Of a DNA stretch of 64,000 nucleotides, positions 1 to 8,838 are shown in pieces (the stretch's first letter is position 1; every line of letters starts with the position of its first letter). The notes beneath the pieces are model-generated. The model worked only from the letters and a program-made list of their open reading frames with translations. It was not told the origin of the DNA and did no database searches. Position numbers and translations under genes: made by a program. Source of the stretch: Bacillota bacterium (GTDB lineage Bacteria; Bacillota; Clostridia; Lachnospirales; Lachnospiraceae); NCBI GenBank assembly GCA_023407575.1, contig JAEYLX010000026.1, positions 1 to 64,000 of the forward strand, in the 5' to 3' direction.

Positions 1-25
1 ATAGGTTCGAGCCCTATAGGTCCCA
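1..25 (+). tRNA. 3' end of a tRNA gene cut by the window edge
   Basis: The first 25 bases read as a T-arm (stem ATAGG/CCTAT around TTCGAGC) followed by seven bases of acceptor strand, AGGTCCC, and discriminator A. The anticodon lies outside the window, so the isotype cannot be told. It sits five bases before a tRNA-Leu gene, so it belongs to the same tRNA cluster. Confidence 0.75.
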
Positions 26-30
26 TTTGT

Positions 31-116
31 GCCGGCGTGGCGGAACTGGCAGACGCACAGGACTTAAAATCCTGCGGGACTAATCTCCCGTACCGGTTCG
101 ATTCCGGTCGCCGGCA
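31..116 (+). tRNA. tRNA-Leu (anticodon TAA)
   Basis: Acceptor strands GCCGGCG (31-37) and CGCCGGC (109-115) pair fully. The anticodon stem CAGGA/TCCTG encloses loop CTTAAAA, giving anticodon TAA. The 86-base length and long variable arm fit a class II tRNA-Leu. CCA is not encoded. Confidence 0.96.
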
Positions 117-150
117 TTATTCTATAAGACATTATAGAATAATGCTTTTT
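114..150 (+). terminator. Rho-independent terminator overlapping the tRNA-Leu 3' end
   Basis: A perfect 14-bp stem (114-127 with 132-145) with loop GACA is followed by TTTTT. The stem borrows the last bases of the tRNA acceptor, so hairpin and mature tRNA fold are mutually exclusive in the nascent RNA. Confidence 0.85.
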
Positions 151-176
151 ATTTTAAAAAGTAGTGTCTGCAATGT

Positions 177-250
177 GTGCGCATAGCTCAGCTGGATAGA
201 GCGTCTGGCTACGGACCAGAAGGTCGGGAGTTCGAATCTTCTTGCGCACA
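177..250 (+). tRNA. tRNA-Arg (anticodon ACG)
   Basis: Acceptor GTGCGCA (177-183) pairs with TGCGCAC (243-249), discriminator A. The anticodon loop CTACGGA gives ACG, normally edited to ICG to read CGN codons. 74 bases. Confidence 0.96.
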
Positions 251-252
251 GC

Positions 253-299
253 AAAGAAAGCGATAAACTTTAACATGAAGTTTATCGCTTTCTTTTTTT
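253..299 (+). terminator. Terminator after tRNA-Arg
   Basis: An 18-bp stem (253-270 with 278-295) around a 7-base loop, followed by a T-run. Confidence 0.88.
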
Positions 300-956
300 A
301 CTTTTATAAATTATAAAGATTTAGGAGTATGGTATATACAAAACAGAGATTGAGTTTTAATTTATTTGTACAATTAGGAGATGTAAACAAGTGAAGAAAA
401 AAGCATAAGTGGTAATACTATGCAGTTTTGCTTACATTTTGGTGAAGCGGATAAAAACTTGTAGAAAAAGCTTTTAGGATTTTAGAACAGGATGCATATA
501 TTTTAGTTCCCCTCGGACCTTGTTTTTTAGTTCGCTTAGGGTTGGATTTATTGATAAATTTGCTGTTAACTGGTGTCTTTTCGCATAGATTTTTCTAAAT
601 ATTAGATCCATTTACACAACTTATCTTTTATATTTATAGATTATATACCTGCAGCACGTATTAAGTGTTTGCAGGTTTTTTTATATTTACTATGTTACCC
701 AACAGATACACAGAGTTTACTAACTTTTAAATATAAAAATTATACCATTAATGTGCAATAATTATAGTAGAAAATGTAAAAATATTCCAATACAATAAAA
801 TTATGACATCATGTGTACAAGCCTGTAGCAATATGACGGAATAGAGTTTAAGGAATGCTCGATTATCTTTTATGAAAGCTAGGTGGTGTAAATGATTGTA
901 TTTAATTAAACTGGGGTTTTAATGAATGAGTTTTTAATTATGAGGAGGGTTAAACA
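300..956. other. 657-bp AT-rich intergenic region upstream of the GH74 gene
   Basis: No convincing ORF. The one clear structure is a terminator-like hairpin near 647-682. The rest is AT-rich leader ending in the GAGGAGGG ribosome site at about 942-949. I see no operator palindrome like those upstream of the arabinanase gene. Confidence 0.6.
647..682 (+). terminator. Orphan terminator-like hairpin in the GH74 leader region
   Basis: ACCTGCA (647-653) pairs with TGCAGGT (670-676) with an inner CAC/GTG, followed by a T-run. No gene ends just before it, so it may close a short untranslated RNA or be a leader attenuator. Confidence 0.55.
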
Positions 957-3941
957 ATGAAAAGAAAGAGACTATTTAAATTTATAAGTATTCTTCTTAT
1001 TCTTTCTCTTATTGTAATGGGGAAGGAAATACCAAAGAAAATTTTAGCTGATACGGTAGCTAGTCAATCGTACACATGGAAGAATGTACAGATGGTTGCA
1101 GGTGGTTACGTAGACAATATTATATTTAATCCAGGAGAGAAGAATTTAATTTATGCGCGAACAGATATGGGAGGTGCATATCGCTGGAATGAGAGTACTA
1201 GTAGTTGGATTCCAATAACAGACTGGATTTCAGCAGATGACTGGAATAATACAGGATGTGAAAGTCTTGCAGTTGATCCTATTGATACCAATCGCGTGTA
1301 TATTGCTGCAGGTACATATACCAATGACTGGACTGATAAAAACGGATATATCATGCGATCTACTGACAAAGGTAATACCTGGTCGTTAACACAATTACCT
1401 TTTAAAAATGGCGCAAATATGCTTGGACGTTCTATGGGAGAAAGGCTTGTAGTTGACCCAAATAGTAATAACGTACTGTACTTTGGAACTCGTGGTGGAA
1501 ATGGACTTTGGAAGAGTACAGATTATGGTGCTACTTGGAGTAAGGTAACAGGACTGACAGCAGTCGGAAATTATGCACCAACCATGGATGATTCTACTTC
1601 CTATGATAGTACATTGACCGGTGTAGTATGGGTGACACCAGATCCAACCTCCAGTAGTAAGGGAAGTCCGTGCCAAACCATTTATATTGGTGTTGCCAAT
1701 AAAAAAGGTGAAGACATGGTGTATGTAACAAAGAATGGTGGAACAACCTGGTCGGCAGTTACAGGGCAACCAAAAAGAACGGTAGTTGCAGATTCTACGA
1801 AGCCTACTGTTACAACTGGTTTATTTCCACATCATGGTGTATTAGGTTCTAATGGTGTACTATATATATCGTATAGTGATGGGGTTGGTCCATACGATGG
1901 TCATAAAGGTGAGGTATGGAAGTACAATACTACTACAGCTGTATGGACAGAAATATCTCCTATCCCTACCTCAAGTGGAGATAATTATTTTGGGTATGGT
2001 GGTTTAGCAGTTGATCCAAGTAATCCAAATGTGCTAATGGTATCTACATTAAATTCCTGGTGGCCGGACGCGAATTTCTTCCGCAGTACGGATGGAGGTA
2101 CTACCTGGACTAGATTTTGGGATTGGAATGGTTATCCTAGCAGAACAATACGATATACGCAAAACATAACAGCATCACCTTGGTTGACCTTTGGTAAAAT
2201 TGACAATCCTCCGGAACCAGCATTAAAGCTTGGTTGGATGATTGGTAATATATCAATTGATCCATTTAACTCAGCACGAATGATGTATGGAACAGGAGCA
2301 ACAGTGTATGGAACCACCAACTTAACAGCACTTGATAGTGGTGGAACAGTTAATTTATCTGTATACGGAAAAGGAATTGAACAGACCGCAGTTCAAGCCC
2401 TTGTCAGCCCAACAAGTGGAACTGCACATCTTATATCAGGAATGTACGATCTGGGTGGATTTGTGCACAACAATCTTGATGCAGTACCTAGTATGATGAT
2501 GCTAACACCATTTCTTGCAAATACCTCAATTGACTTTGCGGAACAAGTTCCAAATAAATACGTTAGAGTTGGTAATACAGATAAAGGTACCAACCCACGG
2601 ATAGGACTTTCCTATGATACCGGTAGCAATTGGTATACTTTAAATAATGCATGGAGCTCCAACAGTGAGGATACGACTGGTGGTGGAACCGTAGCGATGT
2701 CTGCAGATGGTAACGGTCTTGTGTGGGCACCAAGTGGACAATCTGTTTATTATTCAACAAATTCAGGCTCTTCTTGGACATTAAGTTCTGGAATACCTGC
2801 TGGTGCAAAAGTGGCATCTGACCGTGTAAATTCCAGTAAATTCTATGGTTTCTATAATGGAACATTCTACGTAAGTACGAATAAAGGAGCAACCTTTACT
2901 GCAACAGTAACTACGGGCTTACCTACTTCTGCCAACTTTAAAGTAGTATCTGGCGTTGAAGGTGATATTTGGTTAGTAGGAACCGAAAAGAATTCTACAA
3001 CCTTAAGCGGTATGTTCCATAGTACTAATTCAGGAACAAGCTTTACTAAGGTAGCAAATGTCAGTGCTGCTGCAACAATTGGTTTCGGTAAAGCAGCAAC
3101 AGGAAGTAATTATGCAGCTATTTATACCTCTGGAACGATTGGTGGTGTATATGGAATTTATAGATCCGATGATGCAGGACAGTCCTGGATACGGATTAAC
3201 GATGATAAACATCAATATGGAACGATCAGTTGTATTACAGGTGATCCAAGAGTTTATGGAAGAGTTTATTTTGGTACCAACGGTCGTGGCATCCTTTACG
3301 GTGATATTTCTGGGGTATTACCAACAGTAACACCAACGGTCACTCCATCTGTAACGCCATCGGTAACACCAACTATAACGCCAACTGTAACGCCAACTGT
3401 AACACCTACAGTGACGCCAACAGTAACACCAACGGTCACTCCAACAGTAACACCAACAGTAACTCCGACGGTAACCCCTACTCCAGGTGCGAGTAACTTG
3501 GATGTCAAATTCGTTGGATCCACAGCAGCTTCAACGAATTCTATTGTTGTTCGTTATAAGCTAACAAACAATGGAACAAGTGCAATTACATTGTCAGATT
3601 TAAAACTTCGTTATTACTTTACGAAGGATGGGACTGAAAGTCAGAACTTCTATTGTGACTGGTCAACAGCGGGAACTCAATATGTAACAGGAACCTTTGT
3701 TACTATAAGTCCTGCAAAAACAACTGCAGATACCTATCTGGAAGTAGGATTTGCTTCTGGTGCAGGAACCTTAGGAGCAGGGCAGTCTGTGGAAGTTCAA
3801 TCAAGATTTGCTAAATCAAATTGGTCGAATTATACCCTGACCAATGATTACTCTTATAAATCAACTGGAACTACTTATGAAAGTTGGACTAAAGTTACGG
3901 CATATCTAGCAAATACACTTATCTATGGTACGGAACCGTAA
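957..3941 (+). CDS. Secreted GH74 xyloglucanase with C-terminal CBM3
   Basis: 994 residues. An N-terminal signal peptide (basic start, hydrophobic residues about 8-22) implies secretion. Residues about 38-783 form the GH74 double beta-propeller, with many Asp-box-like repeats (STDGGTTW, STDKGNTW). Asp70 in ARTDMGG and Asp498 in YDLGG match the two catalytic Asp of clostridial GH74 xyloglucanases. A Pro/Thr linker of PTVTP-type repeats (about 786-843) leads to a CBM3 (about 846-994), which binds cellulose. Expected role: hydrolysis of xyloglucan backbones at the surface of plant cell walls. No dockerin is present, so it is a free enzyme, not cellulosomal. The ATG is set by GAGGAGGG eight bases upstream. 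It is transcribed alone, with its own terminator. Confidence 0.95.
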   Translation: MKRKRLFKFISILLILSLIVMGKEIPKKILADTVASQSYTWKNVQMVAGGYVDNIIFNPGEKNLIYARTDMGGAYRWNESTSSWIPITDWISADDWNNTGCESLAVDPIDTNRVYIAAGTYTNDWTDKNGYIMRSTDKGNTWSLTQLPFKNGANMLGRSMGERLVVDPNSNNVLYFGTRGGNGLWKSTDYGATWSKVTGLTAVGNYAPTMDDSTSYDSTLTGVVWVTPDPTSSSKGSPCQTIYIGVANKKGEDMVYVTKNGGTTWSAVTGQPKRTVVADSTKPTVTTGLFPHHGVLGSNGVLYISYSDGVGPYDGHKGEVWKYNTTTAVWTEISPIPTSSGDNYFGYGGLAVDPSNPNVLMVSTLNSWWPDANFFRSTDGGTTWTRFWDWNGYPSRTIRYTQNITASPWLTFGKIDNPPEPALKLGWMIGNISIDPFNSARMMYGTGATVYGTTNLTALDSGGTVNLSVYGKGIEQTAVQALVSPTSGTAHLISGMYDLGGFVHNNLDAVPSMMMLTPFLANTSIDFAEQVPNKYVRVGNTDKGTNPRIGLSYDTGSNWYTLNNAWSSNSEDTTGGGTVAMSADGNGLVWAPSGQSVYYSTNSGSSWTLSSGIPAGAKVASDRVNSSKFYGFYNGTFYVSTNKGATFTATVTTGLPTSANFKVVSGVEGDIWLVGTEKNSTTLSGMFHSTNSGTSFTKVANVSAAATIGFGKAATGSNYAAIYTSGTIGGVYGIYRSDDAGQSWIRINDDKHQYGTISCITGDPRVYGRVYFGTNGRGILYGDISGVLPTVTPTVTPSVTPSVTPTITPTVTPTVTPTVTPTVTPTVTPTVTPTVTPTVTPTPGASNLDVKFVGSTAASTNSIVVRYKLTNNGTSAITLSDLKLRYYFTKDGTESQNFYCDWSTAGTQYVTGTFVTISPAKTTADTYLEVGFASGAGTLGAGQSVEVQSRFAKSNWSNYTLTNDYSYKSTGTTYESWTKVTAYLANTLIYGTEP
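3325..3482 (+). repeat. In-frame tandem repeat encoding the TVTP linker
   Basis: About thirteen copies of a 12-base unit (CCAACAGTAACA and variants) encode a TVTP-type linker between the GH74 and CBM3 domains. Third-base drift between units argues for an old expansion kept for its protein sequence. Confidence 0.9.
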
Positions 3942-3950
3942 ATAATACCT

Positions 3951-4030
3951 TACCCAGGACTTCTCCATGCAAAGAACAATCAACGAATAGGATGGTCTAT
4001 TTGCATACCCGGAAGTCTTGGGTATTTTCT
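3951..4030 (+). terminator. Terminator of the GH74 gene
   Basis: TACCCAGGACTTC (3951-3963) pairs with GAAGTCTTGGGTA (4012-4024) with one G-T pair, with an inner ATGCAAA/TTTGCAT arm, then TTTTCT. Confidence 0.8.
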
Positions 4031-4144
4031 ATCTGTTTTTGCTTCAAAAAAACCTTGTTATCTAAAATTTAATCTATTTATAATAAAAGCTTCATTTACG
4101 AACCATACTCATTATGATAAAATGTCTCAAAGGAGGCTTTAAGA

Positions 4145-4615
4145 ATGAATAAAAAAGAATTTTTGGATGTTCTAAGGCAGACACTAGCGGGTGAAGTTAG
4201 CTCTTCGACTATAGATCAAAATTTACAATATTATAATCAATATATCTCGTCGAAAGGTATAGAGAATGAGGAAAAGGTAATAGAAGAACTAGGTGATCCT
4301 AGATTGATTGCTAAGACAATTATATTAACAGATAAGTCTGCAAAGGAAAAAGGGCAGTTTAGAGAAAATGAATCTCAAAGAAGCTATTATAATGATGGAG
4401 AAGATTACAAAGATAGCAATTATAGGACAGGCAATAAGCAAAGTGGATTTAGCAAGATGTCCTGGACTAGTAGGCTAAGTATGATATTAATTCTTGTTGC
4501 TGTGATTTTAGTTGTAGTCATAGTTGGCAGGGTAATCATAGGGTTCTTATTTGCATTTGGAATTCCTATTTTATTAGTTCTACTATTAATATCGCTGTTT
4601 AAAAAACGAAATTAG
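4145..4615 (+). CDS. HAAS/DUF1700-type small membrane protein
   Basis: 156 residues. The N-terminal about 65 residues (KKEFLDVLRQTL, then a YYNQYI stretch and EELGDPR) have the pattern of the HAAS/DUF1700 domain, usually paired with PadR-type regulators. A charged middle (70-110) leads to two hydrophobic segments (about 112-133 and 134-152) that should anchor it in the membrane. The start follows AAAGGAGG. No PadR gene is adjacent, so a regulatory role is only a family inference. It is a single gene with its own terminator. Confidence 0.75.
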   Translation: MNKKEFLDVLRQTLAGEVSSSTIDQNLQYYNQYISSKGIENEEKVIEELGDPRLIAKTIILTDKSAKEKGQFRENESQRSYYNDGEDYKDSNYRTGNKQSGFSKMSWTSRLSMILILVAVILVVVIVGRVIIGFLFAFGIPILLVLLLISLFKKRN

Positions 4616-4657
4616 GTTTATAGTGAAGATAATTTTAAATACGAAAAGATATATAAA

Positions 4658-4703
4658 ACGTCAGTTTCAATCCTGTAACAAGGTTTGAAACTGACGTTTT
4701 TGT
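4658..4703. terminator. Bidirectional terminator between convergent genes
   Basis: ACGTCAGTTTCAA (4658-4670) pairs with TTGAAACTGACGT, with T-rich flanks reading outward on both strands. It serves the plus-strand gene ending at 4615 and the minus-strand gene ending at 4709. Confidence 0.85.
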
Positions 4704-4708
4704 AATAA

Positions 4709-5005
4709 TTAATAAAGATGTAATTTTGCATTTCGTAGATCTAAGTCTATGCAGATAAAATATTTCTCCAATTGAATACAGGGGATGTCGCTATATTTTA
4801 TATTATTTATTGTCTCGTAAAAGTTAAGAAAGAATTTTTTCATAATATGAGTACGATAAATGATGCAGGGTTCTTTTTCATTAAATAACTCTATGCTCAT
4901 ATCGACAATATAGTCTTCCCGTAACGGAAGCTCAGATAGGACACCCTTATATATTATTGTTCCATCATATTGAATAATTTCAATTATATTGCTTTTTCTT
5001 TTCAT
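4709..5005 (-). CDS. Conserved hypothetical protein (98 aa)
   Basis: I do not recognise the family. The protein is soluble, with no signal peptide or membrane segment and no obvious motif; it alternates short hydrophobic strands with charged turns. The start is well supported by GGAGG four bases before the ATG. It lies just downstream of the thioredoxin-DsbD gene on the same strand (gap 55 bp) and may be cotranscribed with it. Confidence 0.6.
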   Translation of the reverse strand: MKRKSNIIEIIQYDGTIIYKGVLSELPLREDYIVDMSIELFNEKEPCIIYRTHIMKKFFLNFYETINNIKYSDIPCIQLEKYFICIDLDLRNAKLHLY

Positions 5006-5060
5006 AACGCCTCCATAGAATAAACCTTGAAAAGGGTATAATATGCAAAGAAGAATAACA

Positions 5061-6968
5061 TTATCGTATTACAATATATAAGCCAAATATAATAAACAAT
5101 ACTGAACTTATTATTTTGATTAGTGGTAATTTTTCAAGTAGACTTTCTGATAAAGTAAATACCTTTTTGCCAAAATAAAGGAGTAAAGTGATAATAAGTA
5201 ATGGCAGGATGAAAGCGAAACTATAAATTATCAGGTATAGGATAGCAATCCACTCTATTTGATTACCTTGAATTAATACAATAATTGAGGTGAGATAAAT
5301 CTGGCCAGTACACATGAATTCACCAAAAGCTAAGAGCATCCCAAGAAGAACCATTATTATAATCAAATATTTACTTGCTGTATATTTTGCAATACGCCTC
5401 ATAACTTGATGATTGAACTGTTTTAAGCCAGGGGGTAATTGCAAAACCATTTTATTGTATTTTTCTTTTTTAGCCATTACATAATCGAATAAGTTTAATG
5501 CGGTAAAAGCCACAATGAAAATCAGCATAAGATATTTTGTTATAAAATTCAATGCATCAAGATTTACCTTGGAAAGTAATTTATAAAATATGGTTCCCAA
5601 CAGGAAGAACATAGCAAATTTGCCAAGGCTGAAGGATAGGCCGATTTTTAATATCCTCTTTCCCTCCAACATCATTAGTGATAACAAAAATAAGAACATG
5701 GAAAGTGAACAGGGATTAAATCCATTTAATAATCCTGCTCCAAATACAGCAAATCCATGAATTATATTATCTTCTCTTATCAATATATTTGAATCAAGTA
5801 CAATCGTTGGCTTTGCATTACCATAATTATTAACGAATAGTTCCAGCCCATCCAGGATTGCTTTATCTCCAATAAGTGCCTGATCGGATATAAAAGTAAC
5901 TGGAATTTCGCCTAGTTGATCGGATTTTAGACCATATTCTTTTCCATATGCTCTTAATAGTGTGATATTTTCAGGAACATACAGATTGTAACCTATTGCA
6001 TTTATATCTGGATATTTAGTTTTTAGCTGATTAATATAATCCACAGCTGTTTTGCAGGAAGCGCAGGTAGTTGAGTAGAAGTAAATGAAGGTTGGTTCTT
6101 GACCATCTAGATCGGAAATTAAATTGTTCTCGGTTTGTAAATCGAATTCATTCTGATAATTAATCTGATGATTTATGGTTTCTCCCTGAAGCAGTCTATT
6201 GATATTTTCTTCGGTAATCTCTGAATTAAATAGGTATTGATCTCCAATAAAGACGAGTGGGTAGATCCCTTTAATTACATCGGGAACCTGACTATTTAAT
6301 TCATAGTCAGCTAGTTCTTCTTTATCGGCATTATCGGATACATTTATTTTATATAGTTTAATATTCTTTTCGTTTGCTATGTCGTCCAAAAGGGAAGTGA
6401 TTTCTTTACAACTGGAGCAATCAGTATCATAAGCATAGATGAGTGTACCAATTTTCTCATTATTAGCTGCTGTTGTGATATCTGGCTGCCAACTGCTGTC
6501 TGTCGAAGAAGAGCTTGCATCTTGTATAACAATTGTCTGCTGTGATGTATCGATATCAACAGCAAAGCCCATGTAAGTATATAGCATAGGGGAAGTAAAG
6601 GTAATACCATCTAACTTTTCATTTTCTGCATCCAATACTTCAACTGTGGGATCATTGCTATAGGTTACGATATTTTTGTACCAATTAACAAATAAGTGCC
6701 CCTTCTCATTGATATCATCTTCATTAAATATTTCATCTTTTCCACATCTTCCGCATTCAATATACTGATAGTTGATTAAATCCAATATGTCATATAACGG
6801 AAGGAGTAAAACGCCATCCTCATTTAACATACACTCTATTGTTTTTTCCGTATGCTGATAAGTTACATGAAACTTCTGTGAATTTAAATTTGAAAAACCA
6901 GTCAGGAAAGGAAAAAATAAAATAAGTAATAGGAAAAAGAGAATTCGTTTATCTATAGAATGTTTCAT
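5061..6968 (-). CDS. Membrane thiol-redox protein: two thioredoxin-like domains fused to a DsbD/CcdA-type core
   Basis: 635 residues from the ATG at 6968, chosen because GGGGGA precedes it and because the longer frame to 7070 would run through a hairpin. Layout: signal/anchor helix (8-25), a copper-amine-oxidase-N-like or unknown region with Cys72-x-x-Cys75, thioredoxin fold 1 with Cys184-Ser-Ser-Cys187, thioredoxin fold 2 with Cys302-Ala-Ser-Cys305, then about six membrane helices (400-634) with Asn-Pro-Cys420 and Met-Cys553. The last two cysteines match the intramembrane pair of CcdA/DsbD. Inferred role: moving electrons across the membrane to extracytoplasmic disulfides. The substrate is unknown. 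It lies 120 bp downstream of the arabinanase gene. Confidence 0.8.
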   Translation of the reverse strand: MKHSIDKRILFFLLLILFFPFLTGFSNLNSQKFHVTYQHTEKTIECMLNEDGVLLLPLYDILDLINYQYIECGRCGKDEIFNEDDINEKGHLFVNWYKNIVTYSNDPTVEVLDAENEKLDGITFTSPMLYTYMGFAVDIDTSQQTIVIQDASSSSTDSSWQPDITTAANNEKIGTLIYAYDTDCSSCKEITSLLDDIANEKNIKLYKINVSDNADKEELADYELNSQVPDVIKGIYPLVFIGDQYLFNSEITEENINRLLQGETINHQINYQNEFDLQTENNLISDLDGQEPTFIYFYSTTCASCKTAVDYINQLKTKYPDINAIGYNLYVPENITLLRAYGKEYGLKSDQLGEIPVTFISDQALIGDKAILDGLELFVNNYGNAKPTIVLDSNILIREDNIIHGFAVFGAGLLNGFNPCSLSMFLFLLSLMMLEGKRILKIGLSFSLGKFAMFFLLGTIFYKLLSKVNLDALNFITKYLMLIFIVAFTALNLFDYVMAKKEKYNKMVLQLPPGLKQFNHQVMRRIAKYTASKYLIIIMVLLGMLLAFGEFMCTGQIYLTSIIVLIQGNQIEWIAILYLIIYSFAFILPLLIITLLLYFGKKVFTLSESLLEKLPLIKIISSVLFIIFGLYIVIR

Positions 6969-7023
6969 TATGTAAATCCCCCATAATAGAATTAACACAA
7001 ATCCATATAAATCTGAAAGCAAC

Positions 7024-7053
7024 ACGCACGCAAGTTTAATCAGCTTGCGTGCA
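7024..7053 (-). terminator. Hairpin between the GH43 and thioredoxin-DsbD genes
   Basis: GCACGCAAG/CTTGCGTGC inverted repeat around a nine-base loop. The T-tract on the minus strand is poor (GTTGCTTTC), so it may be a partial terminator that lowers expression of the downstream gene or protects the upstream mRNA. Confidence 0.6.
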
Positions 7054-7087
7054 TGTTCATAAAACACCAATACAATTTAAAGGTTAA

Positions 7088-8053
7088 TTAATAGGTAGGC
7101 CATCCGCTTGTAAAGTAAAGGTCACTGATTAATAGGGTTGCCATTCCATTATTCCCAGAATCGTAGGCATGACGAACTAAAACATAATTACTTCCGTTCT
7201 TATAAACATCTTGTCCGCCGGGACCAACCCATTTTGTGTTACCAGTATCTAAGTAGGTTACACCACCACTGGCCATACTTACTCCGTTCTTATCCACAAA
7301 TGGTCCGGTGATACTTGTAGAACGACCGTAACCAATCTTATAGGTACTGTTGACACCCTGGCAGCAGGTTCCATAGGAGCAGAATAAATAATAATAGCCA
7401 TCCTTATATACCATAGATGGACCTTCGATGCCACCTGATTTATAAGCAATCGTATAGATGGTTCCTGAAGGTCTCCAAGTCGATGTATTCAGTCTGACTA
7501 CATGAATTCCATCGAACCAGGAGCCGAATACTAACCAAGGTTTGCCATCAGCATCAATTGTCATATTAGGGTCAATGGCGTTATATGCGTTAGTTCCAGA
7601 TTTTGAGGAGATAACACATCCGTCATCTCTCCAATCACCTGCAGCGATACTACTGCAGGAAACTAGTCCAATTGCAGAATTGTTCTTGCCAAATTCAGAT
7701 ACAGAATAGAACATATAGTATCTTCCATTGTAATAGGTAAGATCCGGTGCCCATACATCATTGGTGGTCATGTTAGGAGCATATGTCTTCCACCAGGATA
7801 GCGCAGAGGAAAATACCTGAACACCGTTATGCCAAGTGTAACCATCGGAAGAGTATTTCATTTGAATTCCTTGACCGGTAAACGGAGACCACCATAAATT
7901 ACCTTCCTTAATAATGGTAGGATCATGGGAAAATAAATCTCCGGATAGACCCCAAAATGCTGCTTGTGCTGGCACTGCGATACTGCTAAACATGAACATA
8001 ATCATGCAAACAGCTAATACCTTTTTCATCTGTTTTAATTTTTTTCGTAACAT
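7088..8053 (-). CDS. Secreted GH43 endo-alpha-1,5-L-arabinanase
   Basis: 321 residues with a Sec signal peptide ending near AQA (about 30-32). The rest is a five-bladed GH43 propeller. Catalytic candidates are Asp44 (HDPTI), Asp161 (AIDPNMTID, the pKa-modulating Asp) and Glu210 (GGIEGPSM, general acid). WAPDL and the YYLF/FCS strands are typical of arabinanases. Length is that of a single catalytic domain with no binding module. Predicted to cut the arabinan backbone of pectin outside the cell. GGAGG lies upstream of the ATG; Met9 is a possible alternative. A strong promoter with a palindromic operator lies about 200 bp upstream. Confidence 0.93.
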   Translation of the reverse strand: MLRKKLKQMKKVLAVCMIMFMFSSIAVPAQAAFWGLSGDLFSHDPTIIKEGNLWWSPFTGQGIQMKYSSDGYTWHNGVQVFSSALSWWKTYAPNMTTNDVWAPDLTYYNGRYYMFYSVSEFGKNNSAIGLVSCSSIAAGDWRDDGCVISSKSGTNAYNAIDPNMTIDADGKPWLVFGSWFDGIHVVRLNTSTWRPSGTIYTIAYKSGGIEGPSMVYKDGYYYLFCSYGTCCQGVNSTYKIGYGRSTSITGPFVDKNGVSMASGGVTYLDTGNTKWVGPGGQDVYKNGSNYVLVRHAYDSGNNGMATLLISDLYFTSGWPTY

Positions 8054-8133
8054 AAAATCCTTCTACCTCCTTAAAATAATTGGACTATTAAATTAACGGT
8101 ATTGCTTGTCTAGTTATCCTCCTTTCTCATATT

Positions 8134-8150
8134 AGTAAATGATATTTACT
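8134..8150. promoter_or_regulatory. Palindromic operator candidate 2 for GH43
   Basis: AGTAAAT-GAT-ATTTACT, 7-bp perfect arms, in the leader between promoter and start codon. It shares the half-site GTAAAT with the palindrome at 8224-8239. Confidence 0.5.
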
Positions 8151-8223
8151 GCAAAACTCAGGAAAATCTAGTCCATAAATTTTCGATGAATTCTGTTGTC
8201 TAATTAATGCCCCATCATTAATT

Positions 8224-8239
8224 TTGTAAATATTTACAA
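8224..8239. promoter_or_regulatory. Palindromic operator candidate 1 for GH43
   Basis: TTGTAAATATTTACAA is a perfect 16-bp palindrome starting a few bases after the expected transcription start of the promoter at 8254-8282. That position suits a repressor. The regulator is not in the window. Confidence 0.6.
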
Positions 8240-8253
8240 TTGATTCTATATTT

Positions 8254-8282
8254 AACATAATACAGTCTAGTAAATTTGTCAA
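8254..8282 (-). promoter_or_regulatory. Sigma-A promoter of the GH43 gene
   Basis: On the minus strand, TTGACA (8282-8277), a 17-base spacer and TATGTT (8259-8254). Transcription would start near 8247 and give a 190-base leader. Confidence 0.65.
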
Positions 8283-8455
8283 TTAATATTTAAGTATATA
8301 GTTTAATATTAAATATAAAAATGAATATAATTATTTCATATAGATGATTTGGCTTGCTATGAAGGATAAAGAGAATTTAATTAACTTAATATCAAAGGAA
8401 ATACAGGTTAGAGTAAATCAGATAAATTAAGAATTAACCACTGGGGGTGAAAGTT

Positions 8456-8533
8456 ATGATAAGGTTAAACAAACTAATCTATTTGTACAAAGTGAAAAGA
8501 CCGCGAGGGGGAGCCAGGCGGTCTTTTCGATGA
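8456..8533 (+). CDS. Possible 25-aa basic peptide whose 3' half is a hairpin
   Basis: ATG preceded by GGGGGTGA, then 25 codons ending in TGA. The last ten or so codons are rich in Arg and Gly (KRPRGGARRSFR) and lie inside an inverted repeat. It stands alone in a 785-bp gap between divergent genes. It could be a leader peptide, a small basic protein, or chance coding in a structured RNA. Confidence 0.25.
   Translation: MIRLNKLIYLYKVKRPRGGARRSFR
8495..8530 (+). terminator. Terminator-like hairpin in the gap between divergent genes
   Basis: AAAAGACCGC (8495-8504) pairs with GCGGTCTTTT (8518-8527). The T-run is part of the stem and is followed by CGATGAGG, so termination may be weak. The rest of 8054-8838 is AT-rich with no gene that I can support. 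Confidence 0.5.
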
Positions 8534-8838
8534 GGGGAGTATAAATAATTAATAAGGGGTTATTTTGCCTGGGGTTAAATCCAAGCAATATCAATTATAA
8601 TATAAAATTTAATTTTATGCAATATTTATCTAAATAATTCGTTCTCATATTATATATCCAGTACAATTTCATAATTATAATTCAAATAATGTAAAAAATA
8701 CCTTTGCTATGTCAGAAAATGTCTTAATAGAGAATCAAAAATGAATTGTATATACAAATTTAATGCATATTTTAGTGATTAAAGTTAATAATAAGGGGTG
8801 TAATTTAACAATTCATATTTTTCCTAGGAGGATCATTT

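Noticed and set aside
3325..3482. Regular repeats that could suggest a CRISPR array
   Set aside because: Unit is 12 bp, in frame, with no spacers, and encodes a protein linker.
1151..3523. Several minus-strand open frames inside the GH74 gene
   Set aside because: No ribosome sites, sequences are mirror images of a clear GH74-CBM3 gene, and one is only the reverse reading of the TVTP repeat.
6968..7070. Longer N-terminus of the thioredoxin-DsbD protein
   Set aside because: It would translate through the GCACGCAAG hairpin and has no ribosome site; the ATG at 6968 has one.
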